Source of the DNA: Burkholderia ubonensis
GTDB lineage: Bacteria; Pseudomonadota; Gammaproteobacteria; Burkholderiales; Burkholderiaceae
Assembly: GCF_001718695.1 (NCBI RefSeq)
Contig: NZ_CP013420.1
Coordinates: 2,604,001 to 2,668,000, forward strand
Direction: 5' to 3'
Length of the DNA stretch: 64,000 bases
The notes under the pieces were generated by a model, which worked only from the letters and a program-made list of their open reading frames with translations, was not told the origin of the DNA and did no database searches. How positions within the stretch are numbered: position 1 is the first letter of the stretch; each line of letters starts with the position of its first letter. The position numbers were made by a program, and so were the translations under genes. Of the stretch, positions 27,504 through 34,568 are shown piece after piece.

Positions 27504-28112
27504 CTACGCGTCGGCCACGTAGGTTTCCTCGTCCGTCACGACCCAGCGCATCGCGAGATCGTGATCCTCGGCCGGCAGCGCGTCGACCTTGCACGCCTCG
27601 TACGCGATGCCGACCGTCACCGGCAGCGACCCGCCCGGCCACGCGGCGAGCGTGCGGTCGTAATACCCGCCGCCGTACCCGAGCCGGTACAGCCACGTAT
27701 CGAATCCGACGCACGGAATCAGCAGCAGGTCCGGCACCACGACCACGCCGGACGCCGGCTCCGGAATCCGGTGGTGCCCTTCGCGCATCGGCGTCGCGTC
27801 GTCCCACGCATGAAACTCGAGCGGCGTGCGCTGCTCGCGGATCACCGGCAGCGCCACCTGCCGGCCGGGCTGCGCCGCGCGCCACGCGAGCACCGCCGCG
27901 CGCGCGTCGAATTCCCCTGGCAGCGGCCAGTAGAACCCGACCGTGCGCGGCGCGAGCCGATCGAGCAACGCACGCAGCCGCGCATCGAGCGCGTCGTTCA
28001 CCGCGGGGCGCGACGCGGCGTCGCGGCGGGCCTCGGACAGCGCCCGGCGCAATGCCTGCTTCCGTTCGGCCAGATGGTTGCGTGCTATGCTTTCGCTCAC
28101 TCCGTGCTCCAT
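27504..28112 (-). CDS. 5-formyltetrahydrofolate cyclo-ligase
   Basis: This enzyme uses ATP to convert 5-formyl-THF to 5,10-methenyl-THF, salvaging a folate inhibitor. The 202-residue protein has the N-terminal RKQALRRALSEARRD helix, GFYWPLPGEFDAR, and the ATP/folate-site motif RLGYGGGYYDRTL. The ATG at 28112 lies only 8 bp from the divergent lytic transglycosylase start. A GTG four codons later (28098-28100) could be the real start. In E. coli the gene is called fau/ygfA. Confidence 0.93.
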   Translation of the reverse strand: MEHGVSESIARNHLAERKQALRRALSEARRDAASRPAVNDALDARLRALLDRLAPRTVGFYWPLPGEFDARAAVLAWRAAQPGRQVALPVIREQRTPLEFHAWDDATPMREGHHRIPEPASGVVVVPDLLLIPCVGFDTWLYRLGYGGGYYDRTLAAWPGGSLPVTVGIAYEACKVDALPAEDHDLAMRWVVTDEETYVADA

Positions 28113-28120
28113 TCAAAACG

Positions 28121-30079
28121 ATGTCGAACAGCCTTTTTCGAGTATATCGCGCGGTCGCGCTGACGCTTTCGGCCGCCGCGGTCGTCGCGGGCACGGCCGC
28201 GTGCGCCGCGCCGTCCGGCGACGCGCTCGCCGGGGACGACGACGACCAGACCTTCATCCAGCTCCGCGAAGCCGCGCGCCGCAACGACGCCGCGAAGGCC
28301 GCGCAGCTCGCCGCGATGATCCCGAACTATCCGGTCCCGTCGTACCTCGAGTATTTCCAGATCAAGCCGCAGCTGTTCGATGCCACGGGCCGCGCGCGCG
28401 TCGACGCGCCGGACGCGCCCGTGCTGTCGTTCCTGCAGCGCTACGACGGCCAGGCGATCGCCGACCGCATGCGCAACGACTACCTGCTCGTGCTCGGCGC
28501 GCGCCACGACTGGCGCAATTTCGACGAGCAGTACAAGCGCTTCGTGCTCGACGACGACACGCAGGTGAAGTGCTACGCGCTCGAATCGCGGGCCGCGCGC
28601 GGCGAGAACGTCGCCGACGCGGCGCGCGCGCTGCTCGTCGAGCCGAAGAACTACGGCGACGCGTGCGTCGACCTGATCACCGCGCTCACCGTCAACCAGC
28701 AGTTCTCGAGCGACGACGTGTGGCAGCAGGTGCGCCTCGCGTTCGAGCAGAACTACACGACGCTCGGCGGCAAGATCGCCGATGCGCTCGGCCCGCGCCC
28801 GGTCGCGTTCGACCAGGCGACGAGCGCGCCGCCGCTGTTCCTCGCGCGCGGCGTCGGCCCCGACGCGGTGTCGCACCAGCTCGCGCTGATCGCGATCGGC
28901 CGCATGGCGCGCAACGATCCGGACCAGGCGGCCGGCATGGTCACGTCGCTCGCGTCGTCGCTGACGAAGCAGGAGCAGGCGATCGCGTGGGGCGCGGTCG
29001 GCTATCAGGGCGCGGTGAAGCGCTCGGCGCTCGCGTCGGTCTGGTATGCGAAATCGGCGAACGCGCCGCTGTCGAACGCCGCGTACGAATGGCGCACGCG
29101 CAGCGCGCTGCTCGTCGGCAACTGGCCGATGGTGCGCTGGTCGATCGAACAGATGCCGCCGTCGCTGCGCAACGATCCGGCGTGGGTCTACTGGCATGCG
29201 CGCGCGCTCAAGCAGAGCGGCGACACGCTGCAGGCGAACCAGGAGTTCGAGCAGATCGCCGGGCAGTTCAACTTCTACGGGCAGCTCGCCGGCGAGGAGC
29301 TCGGCCAGCGCACGAAGATCCCGCCGCGCACCACGGTCTCCGACGCCGAGATCGGCGAGATGGCCAAGGTGCCGGGCTTCGCGCTCGCGCAGCGCTTCTA
29401 TGCGCTGAACCTGCGCCTCGAAGGCAACCGCGAATGGAACTGGCCGCTGCGCGGGATGACCGACCGGCAGCTCCTCGCGGCCGCCGAGTACGGCAAGCGC
29501 GTCGACCTGCTCGACCGCACGGTGAACACGGCCGACCGCACGAAGGCCGAGCACGATTTCACGCTGCGCTACCCGTCGCCGTACCGCAGCATCGTCGAGC
29601 GCTACGCGCAGTCGACCGGGCTCGACGTCGAATGGGCGTACGGGCTGATCCGCCAGGAATCGCGCTTCATCACGAGCGCGCGTTCGTCGGTCGGCGCGGG
29701 CGGCCTGATGCAGCTGATGCCGGCGACCGCGCAGCTCGTCGCGAAGAAGCTCGGGCTCGGCACGATCTCGCGCGCGCAGATGCACGACATCGACACGAAC
29801 ATCCAGCTCGGCACCTGGTATCTGGCGGACATCTACAACAACTTCGACAGCTCGCCGGTGCTCGCCACCGCCGGCTACAACGCGGGCCCGGGCCGGCCGC
29901 GCCAGTGGCGGCAGGTGTTGACGCAGCCGGTCGAAGGCGCGATCTTTGCGGAGACGATCCCGTTCAACGAGACGCGTGACTACGTGAAGAACGTGCTGTC
30001 GAACACGACGTATTACGCGGCGCTCTTCGAAGGGAAGCCGCAGTCGCTGAAGAAGCGGCTAGGCATGATCTCGCCCTGA
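28121..30079 (+). CDS. Soluble lytic murein transglycosylase (Slt70-like)
   Basis: The 652-residue periplasmic enzyme cleaves peptidoglycan to give 1,6-anhydromuropeptides. A signal peptide spans about residues 1-28, followed by a long helical superhelix (U and L domains). The C-terminal SLT domain starts near 495 with catalytic Glu in LIRQESRF (about 511), then GAGGLMQLMPATAQ and ATAGYNAGPGRPRQW. ATG 28121 gives the signal peptide. The gene ends with a strong terminator. Confidence 0.94.
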   Translation: MSNSLFRVYRAVALTLSAAAVVAGTAACAAPSGDALAGDDDDQTFIQLREAARRNDAAKAAQLAAMIPNYPVPSYLEYFQIKPQLFDATGRARVDAPDAPVLSFLQRYDGQAIADRMRNDYLLVLGARHDWRNFDEQYKRFVLDDDTQVKCYALESRAARGENVADAARALLVEPKNYGDACVDLITALTVNQQFSSDDVWQQVRLAFEQNYTTLGGKIADALGPRPVAFDQATSAPPLFLARGVGPDAVSHQLALIAIGRMARNDPDQAAGMVTSLASSLTKQEQAIAWGAVGYQGAVKRSALASVWYAKSANAPLSNAAYEWRTRSALLVGNWPMVRWSIEQMPPSLRNDPAWVYWHARALKQSGDTLQANQEFEQIAGQFNFYGQLAGEELGQRTKIPPRTTVSDAEIGEMAKVPGFALAQRFYALNLRLEGNREWNWPLRGMTDRQLLAAAEYGKRVDLLDRTVNTADRTKAEHDFTLRYPSPYRSIVERYAQSTGLDVEWAYGLIRQESRFITSARSSVGAGGLMQLMPATAQLVAKKLGLGTISRAQMHDIDTNIQLGTWYLADIYNNFDSSPVLATAGYNAGPGRPRQWRQVLTQPVEGAIFAETIPFNETRDYVKNVLSNTTYYAALFEGKPQSLKKRLGMISP

Positions 30080-30092
30080 TCTGCAACCTGCA

Positions 30093-30124
30093 CACTGCCG
30101 CGCGAGACGCGGCAGTGCGCTTTT
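30093..30124 (+). terminator. Intrinsic terminator after the lytic transglycosylase gene
   Basis: A perfect 10-bp stem CACTGCCGCG/CGCGGCAGTG with a 5-base loop is followed by CGC and TTTT, 14 bp after the stop codon. Confidence 0.85.
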
Positions 30125-30173
30125 GGGGCCTGCGATCCGCGTGCGCGCGGGCGGGCCCGATGGAGGGTCGAAC

Positions 30174-31131
30174 ATGGATCAGACCATCGCGCTGCTGGGC
30201 GGGACCGGCTTCATCGGCAGCCGGCTCGTGAGTGCGCTGATCGATGCCGGCAAGCACGTGCGGATCGGCACCCGCCGCCGCGAGCATGCGCGCCACCTGA
30301 TGATGCTGCCGGTCGAGATCGTCGAGCTCGAAAGCCTCGACGAGCGCAGCCTGGCCCGCTTCGTCGCCGGCGCGCACGCGGCCGTGAATCTCGTCGGCGT
30401 GCTGCACGGCGGGCACGGCACGCCGTACGGCGCCGGCTTCGAGCGCGCGCACGTCGCGCTGCCGGCCGCGCTCGCGAGCGCGTGCATCGAGGCCGGCGTG
30501 CGGTGCCTGCTGCACATGAGCGCGCTCGGCGCGAATTCGCACGGCGCGAGCATGTACCAGCGCTCGAAGGGCGACGGCGAGGCCGCGCTGCACGCGGTCG
30601 CGGCCACCGATTCGCTCGCGCTGACGATCTTCCGGCCGTCGGTCGTGTTCGGGCCGGGCGACGCGTTCCTCAACACGTTCGCGCGGCTGCACCGCACGCT
30701 GCCGGCGATTCCGCTCGCGATGCCCGACGCGCAGTTCCAGCCGGTGTTCGTCGGCGACGTCGCGCGCGCGATCGTCAACACGCTCGACCTCGCGGCCGCG
30801 CGCGGCAAGACCTACGAGCTCGGCGGCCCGAAGGTCTATACGCTCGAGGCGCTGGTCCGCTATTGCGGCACGCTGGCCGGCCGCGAGGCGCCGATCGTGC
30901 GGCTGCCCGACGCGATCGCGCGGCTGCAGGCGGCGTTTCTTCGAATGCCTGCCGGGCGAGCCGGTGATCACGCGCGACAACCTCGCGTCGATGTCGGTGC
31001 CGAACGTGCTGTCCGGCCCGCTCGCGCCGGAGCTCGGCATCCAGCCCGTGAGCCTCGAGAGCATCGTGCCCGCGTATCTCGGCGACGCGGCGCTGCGGTC
31101 CCGCTTCGACTGGTTCCGCTCGCGCCGCTAG
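30174..31131 (+). pseudogene. NDUFA9-like atypical SDR (NAD-dependent epimerase family), frameshifted
   Basis: The protein starts with the Rossmann motif IALLGGTGFIGSRLVSALI. It continues through LLHMSALGANSHGASMYQRSKGD (the SDR Tyr-x3-Lys site) and FRPSVVFGPGDAFLN, as in complex-I NDUFA9-like SDRs. At about 30936-30940 one extra T (TTTCTTC instead of TTCTTC) breaks the frame. Past that point the other frame continues the family text (FECLPGEPVITRDNLASMS, ending FDWFRSRR, stop 31129-31131). Without the extra base it would be about 318 residues. Real mutation and sequencing error are both possible. Confidence 0.85.
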
Positions 31132-31186
31132 GCGCCGCCGGCCGTCGCTTTCCGTCGTCCAACCTCGTGCTAATCGGAACACCGCC

Positions 31187-31834
31187 ATGAGACTCGTCAT
31201 TGGAGACAAGAACTACTCGTCGTGGTCGATGCGGCCCTGGCTGCTGCTCGAACATTTCGGCATCCCGTTCGACGAAATCGTCATCGAGCTGCGCCGCGAC
31301 GACACGAAGGCGCGCATCCTCGAACACGCGCCGTCCGGCAAGCTGCCGTGCCTGATCGACGACCACGGCGTCGCGATCTGGGATTCGCTCGCGATCGCCG
31401 AGACGCTCGCCGAGCGCTATCCGCAGTACCCGATGTGGCCGGCCGATCCGCTCGAGCGCGTGCATGCGCGCTGCGTGTCGGCGGAGATGCATGCGGGCTT
31501 CGCGGCGCTGCGCGAGCAGATGGGGATGAACGTGCGCGCGTCGATGCCGGGCCGCGGCGCGACGCCCGACGCGCTCGCCGACGTCGCGCGCATCGACGCG
31601 CTGTGGAGCGAATGCCTCGAAGCGTCGGGCGGGCCGTTCCTGTTCGGCGAATTCGGCATCGCCGACGCGATGTATGCGCCGGTCGTGATGCGCTTCAACA
31701 CGTATGCGCCGGGCCTGTCGCCGGAAGCGGCCGGCTACGTCGAGCGCGTGACCGCGCTGCCGGCGGTGCAGCGGTGGATCGACGGCGCGCGCCGCGAGAC
31801 GCACGTGATCGCCGACTACGAGCCGACGCCGTGA
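31187..31834 (+). CDS. Glutathione S-transferase family protein
   Basis: The 215-residue protein has an N-terminal thioredoxin-like domain (IGDKNYSSWSMRPWLLLEH, then PSGKLPCLIDDHGVAIWDSLAI) and a helical C-terminal domain (FLFGEFGIADAMYAPVVMRF). SSWSMRPW is the active-site region, with Ser in place of Tyr. The physiological substrate is not known. Its stop codon lies in the first copy of a 14-bp tandem repeat leading into cca. Confidence 0.92.
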   Translation: MRLVIGDKNYSSWSMRPWLLLEHFGIPFDEIVIELRRDDTKARILEHAPSGKLPCLIDDHGVAIWDSLAIAETLAERYPQYPMWPADPLERVHARCVSAEMHAGFAALREQMGMNVRASMPGRGATPDALADVARIDALWSECLEASGGPFLFGEFGIADAMYAPVVMRFNTYAPGLSPEAAGYVERVTALPAVQRWIDGARRETHVIADYEPTP

Positions 31835-31872
31835 GGGGCTGCGCGTGAGGGGCTGCGCATGAGGGTCTACGC
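31831..31872 (+). repeat. Three 14-bp tandem units joining gst and cca
   Basis: Two identical units GTGAGGGGCTGCGC (31831-31844 and 31845-31858) are followed by a diverged third, ATGAGGGTCTACGC (31859-31872, 11 of 14 identical). The first unit contains the gst stop codon and the third is the first codons of cca. Confidence 0.85.
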
Positions 31873-33100
31873 AGTAGGCGGCGCGATCCGCGACGAGCTG
31901 CTCGGCGTGCCGGTGCAGGACCGCGACTACGTGGTGGTCGGCGCGACGCCGGAGCAGATGGTCGCGCAGGGCTTCAAGCCGGTCGGCAAGGATTTTCCGG
32001 TGTTCCTGCATCCGCAGACGCACGAGGAGTACGCGCTCGCGCGCACCGAGCGCAAGACGGCGGCCGGCTACCACGGCTTCCAGTTCTACTACGCGCCGGA
32101 CGTGACGCTCGACGAGGATCTCGCGCGGCGCGACCTGACGATCAACGCGATGGCGCGCGAGGTGAGCCCGGACGGCTCGCTGGCCGGGCCCGTGATCGAT
32201 CCGTTCGACGGGCAGGCGGACCTGCGCGCGCGCGTGTTCCGGCACGTGAGCGACGCGTTCGTCGAGGACCCGGTGCGGATCCTGCGCATCGCGCGCTTCG
32301 CCGCGCGCTTCACCGGCTTCGCCGTCGCCGACGACACGCTCGCGCTGATGCGGCGGATGGTCGACGCGGGCGAAGTCGACGCGCTCGTCGCGGAGCGCGT
32401 GTGGCAGGAGCTCGCGCGCGGGCTGATGGAGGCGCGGCCGTCGCGGATGTTCGACGCGCTGCGCGAGTGCGGCGCGCTCGCGCGCATCCTGCCCGAGGTC
32501 GATGCGCTGTGGGGCGTGCCGCAGCGCGCCGACTATCACCCGGAAGTCGATACGGGCGTGCACGTGATGATGGCGGTCGACCACGCGGCGAAGCAGGGCT
32601 ATTCGCTCGCGGTGCGCTTCGCGGCGCTGACCCACGATCTCGGCAAGGCGACGACGCCCGAGGACGTGCTGCCGCGCCACATCGGCCACGAAGGCCGCAG
32701 CGTCGACCTGCTGAAGCCGCTGTGCGACCGGCTGCGGGTGCCGAACGAGTGCCGCGACCTCGCGCTCGTCGTCGCGCGCGAGCACGGCAACCTGCATCGC
32801 GTGATGGAGATGGGCGCGGCGGCGCTGGTGCGGCTGTTCGAGCGCACCGACGCGCTGCGCAAGCCGGCGCGCTTCGCCGAAATGGTGCAGGCGTGCGAAG
32901 CCGATGCGCGCGGCCGGCTCGGGCTTCAGACGCAGCCGTATCCGCAGGCCGAGCGGCTGCGCGTGGCGCTGGTGGCGGCGCGCGGCGTCGATGCGGGCGC
33001 GATCGCGCGCGGTATCGGCAACGATGCGATGCAGATCAAGGACGCGGTGCATCGCGCGCGGATCGACGCGGTCAAGCAGGCGCTGGCGATCGCGGAATAG
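31859..33100 (+). CDS. cca: CCA-adding tRNA nucleotidyltransferase (bacterial multifunctional type)
   Basis: This enzyme adds or repairs the 3' CCA of tRNA. The 413-residue protein starts with the nucleotidyltransferase motif VYAVGGAIRDELLG and the metal-binding pair D21/D23 in VQDRDYVVVG. RRDLTINAMA follows, and the C-terminal HD phosphohydrolase domain carries LTHDLGKATTPEDVLPRH, as in E. coli Cca. The first codons are part of a 14-bp tandem repeat, and no strong ribosome site stands apart from it. Confidence 0.95.
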   Translation: MRVYAVGGAIRDELLGVPVQDRDYVVVGATPEQMVAQGFKPVGKDFPVFLHPQTHEEYALARTERKTAAGYHGFQFYYAPDVTLDEDLARRDLTINAMAREVSPDGSLAGPVIDPFDGQADLRARVFRHVSDAFVEDPVRILRIARFAARFTGFAVADDTLALMRRMVDAGEVDALVAERVWQELARGLMEARPSRMFDALRECGALARILPEVDALWGVPQRADYHPEVDTGVHVMMAVDHAAKQGYSLAVRFAALTHDLGKATTPEDVLPRHIGHEGRSVDLLKPLCDRLRVPNECRDLALVVAREHGNLHRVMEMGAAALVRLFERTDALRKPARFAEMVQACEADARGRLGLQTQPYPQAERLRVALVAARGVDAGAIARGIGNDAMQIKDAVHRARIDAVKQALAIAE

Positions 33101-33150
33101 GCGAGGGGCGGGTGGTGGGGTGGGGGCCGGGTGGCTCGTCGCGGCGGGGG

Positions 33151-33405
33151 GGATCGCGGCCGGGTCGATTACGGCGCGGCCGGTTACGCCCGGATGAGCG
33201 CGGCGCGGCTTGTTGAGGCTCGGCCCGTCTGGGTCATGCGTGTGTTGGCCCGACGGATCACGACCCGGCGCATCCTGGCCCAACGAATTTCGACCCGTTG
33301 AATCCCAGCCCGCCCAATCCCGGCCCGGCCAATCGTGGCCCGGTTAATCGCGGCCCATCCAGTCACGGCCGGCTTGTCGCGTCTCGTCAATCCCAGCCCG
33401 GCCGA
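33151..33405. repeat. Degenerate 15-bp tandem repeat array (about 17 units)
   Basis: From 33151 the sequence falls into 15-bp units with the shared core AATCnnGGCCCGGCC. The best-conserved units are at 33286-33360 (for example AATCCCGGCCCGGCC at 33316-33330). One unit (33376-33388) has lost 2 bp. The array fills the gap between the cca stop and the stop codon of the minus-strand XRE regulator, ending 1 bp before it. Period 15 keeps all frames open, which gives misleading pentapeptide-like open frames on both strands. Confidence 0.75.
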
Positions 33406-33406
33406 T

Positions 33407-34207
33407 TCACTGCTTCGTCCGCGCGCGTGCCGCGGCAACCCGGCCCTTGCCCGCGGCCGCGCGTGGTTTCCCGCCGGCCGGCTGTGTCGTGCCACGCGCC
33501 GGTGTGCCAGCGGCTGAGGCGGCCGGCTCGTCCTCGGCCCGCACGCCATTCGACACCGATTCGCGCCGGCTCACGCGCGGCTCGCCGGGCGTCGCGCCGG
33601 CCTCGCGCGCGAGCAGCCTGATCTTCATGGCCGCCGAGCCCAATTCCGCACCGTCGTCGAACAGCGGCAGCGTGCCGACCACGATCAGCTCCGCAGGCCC
33701 GGCGCCCACGTTGGCGACGCGATGGCGCTTCCTCGCATCGAAATGCAGCGAATCGCCGGCCGACAGCGGGTAATCGCGCTTGCCGATCGTGTAGCACACG
33801 CGGCCGGCGAGCACGTAGACGAATTCGTCGCCGCCGTGCGCGACCCATTCCGAGCAGTAGCCTTCCATCATCTGAACCTTGACGGCGTTGATGAGGCTGC
33901 CGTCGAAGGTCGTGGAGAGCCGCTCGTAGCGCTGCGACGCCCTGTCGACCGCATACGACTCCCGGTTGCCCTGATGCGAATCGGGCTGCGGCTGGCGGGG
34001 CTGGTCGATCAGCGCGCCGAGCGGCACGTTCAGCGCCTTGGCGACGTTGACGAGTGACGAAATGGAAATGCCGGTGAGATTGCGTTCGACCTGGGACAGG
34101 AACCCGACCGACAGTTTTGCCTCGGTCGCGATTTCCAGCAGCGTTTTCTTCGATTCCCGGCGCAGGCGCCGGATGCGCTGGCCGATACGCATGATGTCTG
34201 AATCCAT
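33407..34207 (-). CDS. XRE-family regulator with C-terminal cupin domain
   Basis: This is a 266-residue DNA-binding protein. Residues about 5-60 form an XRE/Cro helix-turn-helix (IGQRIRRLRRESKKTLLEIA, then GFLSQVERNLTGISISSLVNVAKAL). Residues about 105-185 form a cupin sensor domain (GGDEFVYVLAGRVCYTIGKRDYPL). A low-complexity Ala/Arg/Lys/Gly tail of about 60 residues follows. Proteins of this layout often control amino-acid or peptide metabolism. The divergent M24 peptidase gene, with an inverted repeat over its promoter, is the likely target. ATG 34205-34207 was chosen; MRIG five codons on is possible. Confidence 0.87.
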   Translation of the reverse strand: MDSDIMRIGQRIRRLRRESKKTLLEIATEAKLSVGFLSQVERNLTGISISSLVNVAKALNVPLGALIDQPRQPQPDSHQGNRESYAVDRASQRYERLSTTFDGSLINAVKVQMMEGYCSEWVAHGGDEFVYVLAGRVCYTIGKRDYPLSAGDSLHFDARKRHRVANVGAGPAELIVVGTLPLFDDGAELGSAAMKIRLLAREAGATPGEPRVSRRESVSNGVRAEDEPAASAAGTPARGTTQPAGGKPRAAAGKGRVAAARARTKQ

Positions 34208-34430
34208 GAATCTCTTTCGTGGCAACTCGTGGCAACGAACCGGAAAGCGCGCAACACGCGGCGCGGCGGCCGCGCCCCAGCATGCCGCGCATCGCCCGCG
34301 GCACGGCCGTTCGGGCGACGATGCCGGCGCATTGTACCCGCGGCATCGTGACGCCGCCCGTAGCCGTCGGTGGTCGCCGAGCGGGCCGCCGCGTCACGAT
34401 CGGTAATTTTAGCCCTACGAAAATTTGCGC

Positions 34431-34494
34431 TTGACCGCCCTGTATGCGTGCTCTAGATTTTGTCCCTCATCAAACAAAGTTAAGTAGGACAAAA
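34431..34494 (+). promoter_or_regulatory. Sigma-70 promoter with overlapping operator before the M24 peptidase gene
   Basis: TTGACC (34431-34436), a 17-bp spacer and TAGATT (34454-34459) form a good sigma-70 promoter. A perfect inverted repeat TTTTGTCC/GGACAAAA (34458-34465 and 34487-34494) begins on the -10 element and covers the expected start site. The geometry suits repression, most simply by the divergent XRE-cupin protein. The rest of the 361-bp gap 34208-34568 holds no gene. Confidence 0.6.
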
Positions 34495-34568
34495 ATTGAG
34501 CCGCAGCGTCGGGGCGTTCGCCGCCACGCCGCCGCCGGCCGTCGACAACAATCAATGACGGGTATCCG

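Noticed and set aside
30968..33283. 771-codon minus-strand open frame opposite gst and cca
   Set aside because: No conserved motif, Arg/His-rich shadow sequence, and cca and gst on the plus strand are certain.
33151..33405. CRISPR array
   Set aside because: Units are contiguous and degenerate with no unique spacers, and no cas genes are nearby.
33184..33549. Minus-strand frame resembling pentapeptide repeats
   Set aside because: The five-residue period is forced by the 15-bp DNA repeat. There is no ribosome site, the residue pattern is not the usual A(D/N)LXX, and the frame runs into the XRE gene.
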